From: DASXRU01 sp034665305
GTDB lineage: Bacteria; Acidobacteriota; Blastocatellia; Pyrinomonadales; Pyrinomonadaceae
Length of the DNA stretch: 64,000 nt
Assembly (NCBI GenBank): GCA_034665305.1
Contig: JAXDFZ010000001.1
Coordinates: 248,001-312,000 of the forward strand
Direction of reading: 5' to 3'
The notes beneath the pieces were generated by a model. The model ran no database searches and had not been told where the DNA came from. It saw only the letters and a program-made list of their open reading frames with translations. Shown in pieces: positions 1-9,071 of the stretch. The position numbers and the translations under genes were made by a program. The stretch's first letter is position 1; each line of letters opens with the position of its first letter.

Positions 1-146
1 GGCGGTCCCAGCCCTGGTGCTTTGTCAGGCGGTGGGCCCAGCGACAGGAGCTTGCGATCAGACCGCGGTCCCATCCCCGGCAACTTGTCTGGTGGCGGTC
101 CCATGCCGGGTACCTTGTTTGGCGGCGGGCCCATTCCCGCCACTTT
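1..146 (-). repeat. Coding tandem repeat, PGMGPPPDK-type
   Basis: At least four degenerate units of about 33 bases encode the Pro/Gly tail of the C11 peptidase (for example VPGMGPPPDK and LPGMGP). One unit is diverged (RSDRKLLSLG). The array continues beyond the left edge, so the copy number is unknown. Confidence 0.8.
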
Positions 147-1526
147 GTCCTTACCGGGTTTGAAACCTCTTAGGTCGCGCTCGGTCTTTTGAAAATACTC
201 CTCCAGAAAACTTAGCCAGGACTCGGACTGGTTCTTTTGAGTAAAAGCATATTGCTCATACCTCTCAATCACTTTACGTGTCGGGCGCGTCCACGGAAAA
301 TAAATCGAGAGACCATGCGAGAACTGGTAAGCGGGCCCAAAGTAATCCGAATAAACTACCAGCCGATCGAAGTTTCCCACTAAGCTGCTCAAGCCACGTC
401 GTCTTTGAGAAGTCAGTACCTCGACAATGGTTTTGCAGGCTTCCTTAATGAGAATCTGAGGGCCGGTTGGCTGGTCGCAGTACTTCGCGAGCCGGTCGCA
501 AAAATCATAGAGGTCGGTGTAGTTCTCACCCCAGTAACTTTGAGACTCCCAATGGGCCAATAGAATAGCTTCTTTTGTTTCCGGGGTTGACAGTCCCTTC
601 TTCAGGGCGCGGGTCAGCCGCCGTAGTGGTACCGTCAGCCGGTTGACTTTATCTTTGTCCAGACTGCACAAGCTCAAATCCGCTGAGAAGCCGGCCACGC
701 CGAAATCAAGGCTGTTGTAAAAGGTCAGATCCTGGATTCCAGTCAGGATTTTTTGAACCAGCGTCGGGGCGTTACTCCCTCCACGCTCTTTTTTACCTTT
801 GTTCCGCCGCAGTGTATTGAAGACTTTCTTCAGGACCTGGCGATAGGGCCAACTGCCGGGAAAGGCCATTCCCTGAGTTCCTATCAGGTACCGGGCTGAA
901 CCTGCGAGCTGGTACGCCAATTCGACCGAATTCATCGAGCAACTGTGGAGACCCACCAACTGGAATTCGCCCTTCTCGGCTCTGACTTTTTTGGCAAACC
1001 TATGGAGAATCCAATCCAGTTGCCGCAGGGTGATGGCGGAATCATCGTCCGTATCCGGCAAGAATGAATCATTGCCCACGATCACGCCGTGTCCCATCAG
1101 AACCAACATGTAGTTCCTGGCCGGATAGTAATACCTTGAATACTCGAGGAAATAACGGAGTGAAGTCGCGGCCTCTTTTTCCTCGAGCCCCAGAACATGG
1201 CAGTCCTCGAAGATATTGCGGACATACGGATCTGCTCCGTCGCCGATAACTGTCGGCTCGCCTTCTTCGTTACTTTGCTGTTTACGCCGATCATTTACGT
1301 TAAAGATTCTGGCAGGTTTGCCGTTGCAGTTGGGATCGAAATAAACAAGCACCCGGGTGTCTTCATTGAATCCCGCGGAGGTGAGATCTTTGAGCTGGGA
1401 AACCATACTCGGAGATAGAAAGTCGTCTCCGGCTATATAGAACAGCAGACACCAATCAGTCTTTCGGTTTCGCTTTCCAATAGGATAGGTATTGGATTTG
1501 GCGCTAGTGCGAGTCTTGGCAGACAT
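1..1526 (-). CDS. C11 (clostripain-like) cysteine peptidase, C-terminus beyond left edge
   Basis: The reading frame is open from an ATG at 1526 to the window edge (508 codons), so the end is missing. A strong ribosome site (AAGGAGG at 1534-1540) fixes the start. Peptidase family C11 hallmarks are visible: a hydrophobic strand ending in MGHG, with the likely catalytic His146, and LHSCSMNS, with the likely nucleophile Cys196. In most C11 enzymes an Asp precedes that Cys by two residues; here His occupies that place. No signal peptide is apparent, so the protein is probably cytoplasmic. From about residue 465 the sequence becomes a Pro/Gly-rich tail of roughly 11-residue repeats, of the form K-x-PGMGPPPD, running off the edge. 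Family members cleave after Arg/Lys and usually self-activate. Neighbours give no clue to substrate. A role in conflict or programmed death is possible but unsupported here. Confidence 0.82.
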   Translation of the reverse strand, partial: MSAKTRTSAKSNTYPIGKRNRKTDWCLLFYIAGDDFLSPSMVSQLKDLTSAGFNEDTRVLVYFDPNCNGKPARIFNVNDRRKQQSNEEGEPTVIGDGADPYVRNIFEDCHVLGLEEKEAATSLRYFLEYSRYYYPARNYMLVLMGHGVIVGNDSFLPDTDDDSAITLRQLDWILHRFAKKVRAEKGEFQLVGLHSCSMNSVELAYQLAGSARYLIGTQGMAFPGSWPYRQVLKKVFNTLRRNKGKKERGGSNAPTLVQKILTGIQDLTFYNSLDFGVAGFSADLSLCSLDKDKVNRLTVPLRRLTRALKKGLSTPETKEAILLAHWESQSYWGENYTDLYDFCDRLAKYCDQPTGPQILIKEACKTIVEVLTSQRRRGLSSLVGNFDRLVVYSDYFGPAYQFSHGLSIYFPWTRPTRKVIERYEQYAFTQKNQSESWLSFLEEYFQKTERDLRGFKPGKDKVAGMGPPPNKVPGMGPPPDKLPGMGPRSDRKLLSLGPPPDKAPGLGP

Positions 1527-1540
1527 TGGAAATCCTCCTT

Positions 1541-2317
1541 ACGGCAGTTTGCATAAACCGTTACCCGGCTCTCATGTTTTTGATTGACCTACGAGCGAGG
1601 ATGAAATCCAAAGTACGAGCGCTCACCCCGATGAGATCAATGTGTTGGACAGCTTGACCTACGACGCTCAATTCTTTACGAGCATTGATTTGCGGGCCTT
1701 TGCCGGTGCAAGTTATTTGTCGCGCGTTGGTGCCAGGTCATTGAGATGAAGGACGCTGACTCGATGGTAGCAGCGATGCCCGAGGTCCTCGGTAGCGAAT
1801 CCTTGATCGGCCTCTCCCTGGCGAAGGAAACTGGCGAGGCCTGAAAAAGAATTACCGGAGGCAATACTGAAAGTCCCAAGCGGCGACAGGCTATTCCTTA
1901 GCCCGAACTGTGTCAACGGAAAACTTTCTCACCCTCACGTGATACCGAGTGCTTCTCAACGAATCCTTAAGAGCGTCCTTCAATAATGAATGACCGGGAC
2001 GATGAAAGTGTTTCTCTACTGAAAGCCCTCGGTCTCCTTCCGAGCTGAGCCCGAAGAGCGAGTAGTCCCTTTTGCGACCGAGCAAGGAGGCTGTTGGGTC
2101 CGGTTTTTTCTTGCGACCGCGCAAGGAAGTTCCCCCACCCCGTTCTACCTACAAGTTCCGCATCACTCGTCTCTACGGAACCAGTTATCTCCCCGGGAAG
2201 TAACGCAGCACGTCTCCGGCTGACGTCTGCATGGGAGAACCAGGCGTATCGCAGTTGAGCGTCTCCCCACTAATTCTTTTGGTGGTGTTTGAAAATCTCT
2301 GTGGAGGAGTGTGAAAA
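1541..2317. other. Long intergenic region with small hairpin repeats
   Basis: About 780 bases without a convincing gene. Small open frames here lack ribosome sites and family resemblance. Two near-identical short hairpin sequences (TTGCGACCG[A/C]GCAAGGA) lie at 2072-2088 and 2111-2127, about 40 bases apart, probably another member of the intergenic hairpin repeats. The last 30 bases carry the GGAGGAG ribosome site of the next gene. Confidence 0.5.
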
Positions 2318-3412
2318 ATGAAGATCAAGTTTCTCGGTCGTAACAAGTTTCTTAGCAGCGCAAAGTTTCTCAGTACGATTCTGGGTTTGTTGGCACTGGC
2401 GTTGGTGGTGCCGTTTGGATTGAGGGGGAGCGCGCAGAATTACATCACTGGGCCAGTGGGCCATGCGCCGGAGGCAGGGAATTACAAGCTCAGCGGGCCC
2501 TATACTCATGACAATCTTTCGGTGTTCCTGGTCCATGGCAAGGACCGCATCGTCGGTAAGACGTTTATTACTTTGCAGGAAGCACTCACGCAAAAGAAGG
2601 TCATCGTTTACGAGACGCGGTCCGTCAATGAGTTGGCGATCGAAAACATCTCGAACGATGACATTTATGTGCAGTCCGGCGAGATCGTTAAGGGCGGGCA
2701 ACAGGATCGGGCCCTGGCGATTGATATGATTGTGCCGCCAAAATCCGGAAAGATGCCCATTGCCGCTTTCTGTGTCGAGCACGGCCGTTGGAGCAAGCGC
2801 GGCACGGAACAAGTTACCGTCTTCAGTAGTTCAGCCGAAGTCGTTTCGACCCGGGATCTCAAGTTGGCGGCGAAGAGCGCCAGGTCGCAAGGCGCGGTTT
2901 GGCAAAACGTCACCGTGGCCCAGGACAAACTCAGCCAGAACGTCGGCGGCCGCGTGAACGGCGCAGCGTCAGAATCGAGTCTGCAACTCGCTTTGGAAAA
3001 CAAGGCCGTGCAAAAGAACGCCGTCGAATATATTAAGGCGCTGTCCGGGATCGTTAACGGACAGGACGATGTCATCGGCTATGCGTTTGCCATCAATGGC
3101 AAGATGAACAGTGCGGACGTTTATGCCTCCAGCGGTCTGTTCAAGAAACTGTGGCCGAAACTTTTGAAGGGCAGTGCGATCGAAGCGATTGCTGAATTTC
3201 GTAAAAACGCAAGGTTCGCTCCGGTGCAGAAAGATGCGGTGAAATCTTTTCTGGGTGATTCAGAAACCGGTAAGGCGGCCGAGAAATCAGAAGACCTGAC
3301 GAAGCGGATTCAACTGGTAACCCGCGAGTCCGACGCAAACATCTTCTTTGAGACGCGCGACCGCGCGCAAAAAGAAGTCTGGGTGCATCGGAACTACATT
3401 AAGAAAGACTAG
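2318..3412 (+). CDS. Secreted ARPP-1 domain protein
   Basis: A 364-residue protein with a hydrophobic N-terminal segment (residues about 20-40), likely a signal peptide or anchor. The region around residues 50-190 matches the ARPP-1 family (ARG and Rhodanese-Phosphatase-superfamily-associated protein): N-x-S-x-D-D-I-Y-V, then SGEIVKGGQQDR, then CVEHGRW. The biochemical role of this family is not established. The start has a strong GGAGGAG site 8 bases upstream. The gene stands alone, followed by an inverted repeat at 3413-3496 and a convergent gene. I am confident of the family, not of any activity. Confidence 0.75.
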   Translation: MKIKFLGRNKFLSSAKFLSTILGLLALALVVPFGLRGSAQNYITGPVGHAPEAGNYKLSGPYTHDNLSVFLVHGKDRIVGKTFITLQEALTQKKVIVYETRSVNELAIENISNDDIYVQSGEIVKGGQQDRALAIDMIVPPKSGKMPIAAFCVEHGRWSKRGTEQVTVFSSSAEVVSTRDLKLAAKSARSQGAVWQNVTVAQDKLSQNVGGRVNGAASESSLQLALENKAVQKNAVEYIKALSGIVNGQDDVIGYAFAINGKMNSADVYASSGLFKKLWPKLLKGSAIEAIAEFRKNARFAPVQKDAVKSFLGDSETGKAAEKSEDLTKRIQLVTRESDANIFFETRDRAQKEVWVHRNYIKKD

Positions 3413-3496
3413 GGTCAGGAGGCAGGAGCAGACGGCAGGAAAGAACGACGAACTATTCCGTTCTCCTGCTTCCTGCTCCTGCCGTCTGCCTCCTGT
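3413..3496. repeat. Inverted repeat between convergent genes
   Basis: Two arms of about 32 bases (3415-3447 and 3459-3495) built from CAGGAG and CAGACGGCAGGA words are reverse complements with few mismatches, giving a long stem with a short loop. It sits between two convergent genes and could terminate both. Confidence 0.75.
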
Positions 3497-3500
3497 CACT

Positions 3501-4130
3501 TCAGTGAACGAGCTTGGTGGAATACAGCACGGCATACATCTCGTCCTCATGCTGCGGAAAGCCCTTGCCGCTGCTGGAAAGCATCACGTTGACCATTTGC
3601 ACCTGGCCGGCATATTTGCGATAAGCCAACCACTGTAACCTGCGGATGCCGTCCGGCTTTTCAGGATTCGACTCGCGAAACTGCACCCCTTTCACTCCGT
3701 CCAGCTCCAGCCACTTCAGTTCGTCAACTTCGCCATTCTTCGAGCGCGTTTTTGCACCGTCATAGAACGCCTTAATGCTGATGTCGGTCGGAAAACTCTC
3801 GTCCATTGGCGAGATGCTGACGATCAGGTTGGCGGCGTCCCAGGATCCGGGTGAGCGCCACAAGAGCGATTTCGATTCGTTGGTGGTCTCTTTCCAGTTT
3901 GCAGGCACAGTCCAGGACATGCCCTGCTGGTCCCAGGTTGCAGTTTTGCCATTCGCGATGGCCGCTTGTTGCGCACTGGTTGGCGCGGGCAGTTCGGCCT
4001 TCTCTCCTCCACTGGTGGCAGATGTGCCGGACGACGGTGAATTTGAATTAGCACCTTTTTTGAATTTGTCGGCTAGATTGCAGAGAGCAAGGGAAAGGGC
4101 CAGCGTGATTAATAGGGGAAGCTGTTTCAT
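3501..4130 (-). CDS. Hypothetical secreted protein
   Basis: A 209-residue protein with an N-terminal hydrophobic stretch (LPLLITLALSLALC) followed by a Ser/Asn-rich linker. The Cys at position 17 could be lipidated, but the residue before it is Leu, unlike a normal lipobox, so a plain signal peptide is also possible. The C-terminal part (residues about 70-205) contains W-x-V-P-x-N-W-K and several aromatic strands and resembles small mixed alpha/beta secreted domains. I do not recognise the family. It converges on the ARPP-1 gene across an inverted repeat. Confidence 0.6.
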   Translation of the reverse strand: MKQLPLLITLALSLALCNLADKFKKGANSNSPSSGTSATSGGEKAELPAPTSAQQAAIANGKTATWDQQGMSWTVPANWKETTNESKSLLWRSPGSWDAANLIVSISPMDESFPTDISIKAFYDGAKTRSKNGEVDELKWLELDGVKGVQFRESNPEKPDGIRRLQWLAYRKYAGQVQMVNVMLSSSGKGFPQHEDEMYAVLYSTKLVH

Positions 4131-4206
4131 TCGACCTCATACGGTTTTGGACTGAGAGAACATGCGCCTTCTATTCCAGATCGCCGCCGGAGTCAAGCTT
4201 CCCATG

Positions 4207-4290
4207 TAGGACAGGCATTCCTGCCGGTCGCACTTTCCTAAAGCTAACTTTCCAAAACTGCGGGGACAGACAGGAATGTCTGTCCTACTT
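4207..4290. repeat. Family A inverted hairpin pair
   Basis: The left copy (4207-4230) has stem start GGACAGGCA with loop TTCC, the right copy (4263-4290) has GGACAGACA with loop GGAA and a perfect TGTCTGTCC return arm. The two copies are in opposite orientation, 32 bases apart, between divergent genes. Confidence 0.8.
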
Positions 4291-4380
4291 ATCGTGTGTT
4301 ATGCTAGACCCGCAACCCCCTGCCATTTCACTATCGATGTCAGCGCTGCGGCAACGCATCGCTTCAACCGGGAGAGTCCT

Positions 4381-5292
4381 ATGCGAACCAACCTTTCGAG
4401 AATTGGAATTCTTTTGTCGACCTTTGCAATGGCGCTGATTTTGGGTGCGAGCGGCTGCCAAACGGCGACGAACACCAACACAAATACGAACCTGGCAAAT
4501 ACTAACGCGACACCCGCGAATGTGAATGCGAGTCCTGGCGGCGATGCCGGAGTGATAATTAATACTCGCGAGCCCGAAAAGTATCGCGCCACGATCGTCT
4601 TTACAGCGCAGACGGAAGGCGGCGACAAGACGATCGGGATTCCCACACTGTCAGCTGACATCGCGCGCAACGGTGAAGATCGTCGCGTGTCATTCAAACT
4701 TCCTGACGGCACTGATCTGATTTATATCGATCACGAGAACAAGCATTACGTGGTCGCGCCGAGCCGGAAACAATATGCCGAACTAACCTCCGAAGCGACG
4801 GGAATGCAAATTCAAAAACTAATGACACCGGGACAGCTGGTCGAGCGGCTGGAACGAATGAAGGGCGTTACCCGCGTCGGCGACGATGAAATCAACGGCC
4901 GCAAGGCGGACAAGTATCGTTACGCCACGACCGCAAATACCAATACGAAGGCTGGCGAAGTTGCAACCGAAGCTTTTATCTACGTCGACAAGGAAACTGG
5001 CTTGCCGCTGCGATCTGAATTGTTCGCCGAAACGACTGGCGACATTAAGGGCGTTCGAGGTGCGCACATCATGGCGGAGATTCGCGACATTTCGACGACT
5101 GTGGATACAACGATGTTCGAAGTGCCGGCCGGTATGAATAAGGTTACGCCCGAGCAGGTGCGGCAACAGATTGAAGCGCTAACCGGCGCCGTCGCTTCCG
5201 TCTTGAAGGCAATGATGAGCAGCATGCAGAGCTCAAATCCATCAGTGCCGGCAACATCACCCGCGCCAACGGTGGCAGCTTCTCCTAGATAA
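4381..5292 (+). CDS. Lipoprotein with LolA-like / DUF4412-like domain
   Basis: A 303-residue lipoprotein. The start at 4381 is preferred over an upstream ATG at 4276 because it has GGGAG just upstream and directly begins a signal peptide ending in a lipobox (LGASGC). After the Cys comes a linker of repeated Asn-Thr and Asn-Ala. The rest (residues about 65-270) alternates beta strands with motifs such as YIDHENKHYVV, DDEINGRKADKYRY and YVDKETGLPLRSE, the pattern of LolA-fold periplasmic proteins that hold lipids or lipoproteins. The C-terminus is Pro/Ser/Ala-rich. It lies 24 bases upstream of a second envelope protein in the same direction, likely one operon. No ligand can be named. Confidence 0.7.
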   Translation: MRTNLSRIGILLSTFAMALILGASGCQTATNTNTNTNLANTNATPANVNASPGGDAGVIINTREPEKYRATIVFTAQTEGGDKTIGIPTLSADIARNGEDRRVSFKLPDGTDLIYIDHENKHYVVAPSRKQYAELTSEATGMQIQKLMTPGQLVERLERMKGVTRVGDDEINGRKADKYRYATTANTNTKAGEVATEAFIYVDKETGLPLRSELFAETTGDIKGVRGAHIMAEIRDISTTVDTTMFEVPAGMNKVTPEQVRQQIEALTGAVASVLKAMMSSMQSSNPSVPATSPAPTVAASPR

Positions 5293-5316
5293 CTTACCGA
5301 ACCCGGGAGCGAACGA

Positions 5317-6069
5317 ATGAAATATCTTTTGGTACTGGTATTGGGAGTAGTGCTCGGCGGCGTGCTGGCGATTTTTTTACTCGGGGCGCCGCGGCTGCGT
5401 TCGCTTCCGGGGCAGGCCGTGGGCGCTCCCGACCCGGGCGGCGATGTTCCCGGTACAGCGCAGGTAGTGCTCAACGATAAGTTTTTCGATGCGTTGTTGG
5501 GAACAGTTTTCAACGGTCTCGGTCCGCCGCAATTTAAACTATCGCGGACGTACCCGCCTCCGGGGCTCGCGACGATCACTCCGGCGGCGTTACAGGGCGA
5601 TTGTACGAATGCCCTCACGCTGGCTGCCGACGGCAGTAACGTAAAGACCGGGGTCCGATTTGTCGGCGGCAAGATAACTGCGCCTCTCGCATTCAGCGGC
5701 AGCTACAATCTTTTGGGTAGCTGCATGCAGTTCAAAGGCTCAGCCGATACCTCTGTTTCGCTCTCGTTCGATCAATCGAAACAGACGGTGTATGGCCAGT
5801 TGAATATCGAGGGCATGAATCTCGAAAACGTGCCGCCGCTCGCGAATAACTTTGTGACTGTCTTTGTCCAGAACGCGATCAATGAGCGAGTGAATCCGTT
5901 TGTAGTGCTGCGCGCCCAACAGCTGGCGCTCTCCATGCCGGTGGAAGCAAGCGGCGGAACCTTGAAGGCCCAGGTCAAGGATGTGCGGGCGGAAGTCGTG
6001 GAAGGCGCAGTGCGTTTTCACATCACTTACGACTTCAGCGCCGTGAAGGGCGAACTGAATAAAGGATGA
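5317..6069 (+). CDS. Membrane-anchored protein of unknown function
   Basis: A 250-residue protein with one N-terminal transmembrane helix (residues about 3-24, Val/Leu/Gly-rich) that probably anchors a periplasmic domain. The domain includes VLNDKFFDALLGTVF near residue 50 and, near residue 160, GQLNIEGMNLENVPPL, followed by an amphipathic helix and two strands. The alternating layout is reminiscent of tubular lipid-binding folds, but this is only an impression. The start has a GGGAGCGA site upstream. Likely cotranscribed with the LolA-like lipoprotein. Confidence 0.6.
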   Translation: MKYLLVLVLGVVLGGVLAIFLLGAPRLRSLPGQAVGAPDPGGDVPGTAQVVLNDKFFDALLGTVFNGLGPPQFKLSRTYPPPGLATITPAALQGDCTNALTLAADGSNVKTGVRFVGGKITAPLAFSGSYNLLGSCMQFKGSADTSVSLSFDQSKQTVYGQLNIEGMNLENVPPLANNFVTVFVQNAINERVNPFVVLRAQQLALSMPVEASGGTLKAQVKDVRAEVVEGAVRFHITYDFSAVKGELNKG

Positions 6070-6070
6070 G

Positions 6071-6162
6071 CCGATTGCGGATTGCGGATTTCGGAATGCG
6101 GATTTCAAGAAAGTGACGGAGCTGTCTGCTAATCCACAGTCCGCATTCTGCATTCCGCAATC
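6071..6162. repeat. Family C inverted pair
   Basis: The left arm (6071-6105) repeats GCGGATT and GGAATGCGGATTT; the right arm (6132-6162) is its reverse complement with few mismatches. It separates two convergent genes. Other copies: 30338-30425, 54505-54612, 61004-61096 and a half at 61192-61225. Confidence 0.8.
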
Positions 6163-6165
6163 GAG

Positions 6166-6630
6166 TCACTCCACCGGCGCGCCCGCCTTAAGCGAGAGAC
6201 CGATGCCGTATCTATAAGCCAACTCCCCGCCGAGGTAGCCGGAAATCGAGATCAGGATCACGCCGGCTGCTGACAAACAAAACGGTATTGTCAGATGGTG
6301 ACCCACTAAGCCTCCATACCGGCCCAGGCGAAAAAAGAAACTCAGCAAAAAGAGAATCAGCGCGAGCATATTCAAACGCGCGTGCCAGTTGGCAACTTTC
6401 TTCGCCCCCTGATCCTTAATTGCCATCCAATCAATGAATCCCACCACGGCCGCGCCGAGTGCGCCCAGAATGCCGGCCGCGAGCAGAAATTTAGCGACAA
6501 ACAAGAAAGAGCTATTTCGTTGAAAGTAAAAAATCACGTCGGCTACGAACGACGTGGTCCAAAGCGCTATGGGAAACGGTACCAACATAGGGTGAATCGG
6601 ATGTCCTCCGATACGTGCTCTGCTTTCCAT
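6166..6630 (-). CDS. DUF2231 membrane protein
   Basis: A 154-residue integral membrane protein with four predicted helices (residues about 18-37, 45-67, 84-105, 115-135). The opening GGHPIHPMLVPFPIALW is the signature of DUF2231, a family of small predicted membrane proteins sometimes found with cytochromes or redox proteins. An AGGAG site lies 6 bases before the ATG. The gene is flanked by repeat elements on both sides and has no operon partner, so its role is unknown. Confidence 0.82.
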   Translation of the reverse strand: MESRARIGGHPIHPMLVPFPIALWTTSFVADVIFYFQRNSSFLFVAKFLLAAGILGALGAAVVGFIDWMAIKDQGAKKVANWHARLNMLALILFLLSFFFRLGRYGGLVGHHLTIPFCLSAAGVILISISGYLGGELAYRYGIGLSLKAGAPVE

Positions 6631-6659
6631 GTATTTCTCCTTTCAATTTGTCAGGTAGG

Positions 6660-6952
6660 CGTGTGAATTGCGCCTGATCGTTGAACCGCAACGCGGTTCC
6701 GCCCCCAGCCCAGGGTGGCCGCGCTGCCGCCGCTCCCCTGGGAACGGAGGCATCATAGAATCCCAACCCCGACGGGGTTGCGACGGTTTTACTAAACTGG
6801 CGAATGACCCTGAGTCTTAACGTTACCACTGGGCACGAAAGTTTGCCGCAACCCCGTTGAGGTTGGCATCCCTTTCATCTTTTCTTCCCAGGGTAGGCGC
6901 GAAGCGCGCCAACCCTGGGCTGGAGGACGTAACTGCTTTGCGGTTACCGCGT
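6660..6952. repeat. Nested hairpin element (class II, three shells)
   Basis: This gene-free stretch is almost wholly inverted repeats. The outer arms carry ACCGCAACGCGGTT on the left and TTTGCGGTTACCGCG on the right. The middle arms carry AGCCCAGGGTGG and its partner ACCCTGGGCTGG. The inner arms are CAACCCCGACGGGGTTG and CAACCCCGTTGAGGTTG. Each arm is also a short hairpin by itself. It lies between DUF2231 and uvrC. Confidence 0.75.
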
Positions 6953-8824
6953 TTACCGAGGCGTTTCAGCGGCTGTTACCTCAGCCAATGCCCGTTGGCG
7001 CTCGAAATGATCGGCAATCTCCTGCGCCGTCTTGCGTCCGACGAACGGCGTCAATTCGGCCACGCTGGCGGCGGCCACTCGCTGGATCGATCCCAGGTTG
7101 CGCAGCAAACGTGTTTTCCGCTTCTCTCCGACACCGGGAATTTCTGACAACTCCGAAGAGAAATCGCGCAACTCCCGCCGCTTGCGGTGATAGGCGACTG
7201 CGTAGCGATGCGTCTCATCACGAATCATTTGCACCAGACGGAGAATCGGTGAATGCGGGTCCAGATAAATGGGTTCGTGTTCGCGGCCCTTAACCAGAAG
7301 GTACGAAACTTCGTTATGCCGCAGCGGCGGCTTTACCACACCGACCATCGGCACCGCCTCCAAATCCAATTCATGCGTCGCCGCGGCCGCAGCCGAGAGC
7401 TGCGCTTTGCCGCCATCGATCAGGATCAGATCCGGTAGCGGCTTTCCTTCATCAAGCAAGCGCCGGTAGCGTCGTAACACGACCTCTTTCATTGAAGCGA
7501 CATCGTTGGCGCCTTCGACCGAACGAATGCGAAACTTGCGATACGCGGAACGATTCATCTTTCCGTTTTCGCAAACGACCATACCGGCAACATTGTCCGC
7601 GCCCTGAATGTGCGAGATGTCGAACGATTCGATGCGTTCGGGAAAGCGCGGCAGTTCCAACGTCTCCTGCAATTCCTCGAGCACAAGTTTCATGTCCGGC
7701 TTCAGCACGCGAAAGCGCTGCTCGAAGGCCAGCTTGGCGTTCTTCTCGATCAGATCGATCAGGTCGCGCTTTTCGCCACGTTGCGGAGCCGAGATGCGGA
7801 CGCGCCGGCCTTTCTGGGCGCTGAGGGCTTTTTCCATTAACGCGCGATCTTCAAAATCCACCGGCACCAGGATTTCGCGGGGCACGTAATCGCGGGTGTA
7901 ATACTGGCCCAGCACGTCGCTCAGAAATTCAGCCGGATCGAAACCCTCCAACGGCAAGTCTTCCCAGTAGAACTCGCGACGCCCCACGATGTTGCCTTCA
8001 CGCATCGTGAATAGCTGCAGCGCCAGCAGACGTCCTTCGCGGTAGTAAGCGAAGATATCCACGTCACGTTCCGGCGACGTCGCCATCTTCTGCTGCTCCG
8101 CGAGCGCGTTGACGGTCTTGCGCAGGTCGCGATACTTGGCCGCCATCTCAAAGCGCATCTCGTCCGACGCCTGCATCATGCGGTCTTCCAGCTTGTCGGC
8201 CAGCTCGGTGTTTTTTCCTTCCAACAGCATGCGTACGTCGCGCACCGCTTCCTGATATTGATCGGGCGTGCAGAGTCCCTTGACGCACGGGCCGAGACAG
8301 CGTTTGATGTGATACTCCAGACACGGTCGCGGCGCCTTGCCGTCAATTTCTATGTCGCAGGTGCGCAACTGAAAAGTTCGGTTAATCAGATCGATCGTTT
8401 TGCGCGCGAGCGAAGCCGGCAGGAAGGGACCGAAGTACAACGCGCCGTCACGCTGCAAGCGCCGCGTGATTATTACTTTCGGAAACGGCTCGTTGATGGT
8501 TAGTTTCAGATGCGGATAAGACTTGTCGTCTTTCAGATTGAAGTTAAAGCGCGGTTGATGTTTCTTAACCAGGGTTGCTTCCAGGATTAGCGCTTCGACC
8601 TCATTGTCGGTAACGATGAAATCGACGTCGGCGATGCGCCGCACCAGCTCATCAGTCTTCAGACCATAACTGTGCGGTGCGTGACGGCCGGGCTGAAAGT
8701 AAGAGCGCACCCGATGGCGCAGGTTCTTGGCCTTGCCGATATACAGCACTTTGCCCGCCGCATCCTTGTGCAGGTAAACACCCGGAGAAAGCGGGATTTC
8801 TTTGAGCTTTTCGTCTAAAGTCAC
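6953..8824 (-). CDS. uvrC: Excinuclease ABC subunit C
   Basis: A 623-residue UvrC, full length for the family. It makes both incisions around a DNA lesion in the UvrABC complex. Domains in order: GIY-YIG nuclease (GVYLHKDAAGKVLYIGKAK, residues about 14-32), Cys-containing region (CLEYHIKRCLGPC), UVR motif (about residues 205-240) that contacts UvrB, RNase-H-like endonuclease (ESFDISHIQG and LILIDGGKAQL), and a C-terminal helix-hairpin-helix (ELSEIPGVGEKRKTRLL). The start codon is GTG without a clear ribosome site, so the exact N-terminus is uncertain by a few residues, but the family begins close to here. No uvrA or uvrB nearby. Confidence 0.97.
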   Translation of the reverse strand: MTLDEKLKEIPLSPGVYLHKDAAGKVLYIGKAKNLRHRVRSYFQPGRHAPHSYGLKTDELVRRIADVDFIVTDNEVEALILEATLVKKHQPRFNFNLKDDKSYPHLKLTINEPFPKVIITRRLQRDGALYFGPFLPASLARKTIDLINRTFQLRTCDIEIDGKAPRPCLEYHIKRCLGPCVKGLCTPDQYQEAVRDVRMLLEGKNTELADKLEDRMMQASDEMRFEMAAKYRDLRKTVNALAEQQKMATSPERDVDIFAYYREGRLLALQLFTMREGNIVGRREFYWEDLPLEGFDPAEFLSDVLGQYYTRDYVPREILVPVDFEDRALMEKALSAQKGRRVRISAPQRGEKRDLIDLIEKNAKLAFEQRFRVLKPDMKLVLEELQETLELPRFPERIESFDISHIQGADNVAGMVVCENGKMNRSAYRKFRIRSVEGANDVASMKEVVLRRYRRLLDEGKPLPDLILIDGGKAQLSAAAAATHELDLEAVPMVGVVKPPLRHNEVSYLLVKGREHEPIYLDPHSPILRLVQMIRDETHRYAVAYHRKRRELRDFSSELSEIPGVGEKRKTRLLRNLGSIQRVAAASVAELTPFVGRKTAQEIADHFERQRALAEVTAAETPR

Positions 8825-8920
8825 AGGCTTAATGTCAGAATTTGCGGGGGATGACTGTTAACATTCTAACGCACCGTAGCACTGAACACTATTAAGGCTT
8901 TCCTCAAGTATCTGAAAACA

Positions 8921-9060
8921 TAAGGAGCGGGGGCAAGCCGCCCTTCCCGACTGCAAGTAGGACTGGTTGACGATTTTCAGGTTGACTGCAATTAATGTTT
9001 TGCGGTGTGTTCCAACTTAACCTACTTGCAGTCAGGAAGGGCGGCTTGCCCCCGCTCCTA
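8921..9060. repeat. Family G long inverted repeat
   Basis: Arms of about 40 bases (8921-8961 and 9021-9060) start with TAAGGAGCGGGGGCAAG and are nearly perfect reverse complements, separated by about 60 bases. It fills the space between uvrC and a divergent sugar kinase gene. A single arm of the same family occurs at 56018-56060. Confidence 0.88.
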
Positions 9061-9071
9061 AGCGAAACAAC

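Noticed and set aside
1891..2124. A 77-codon minus-strand frame in the long gap
   Set aside because: It runs through short hairpin repeats and lacks a ribosome site and a family match.
4980..5672. A 230-codon minus-strand frame
   Set aside because: Overlaps two good plus-strand genes; no recognisable domain.
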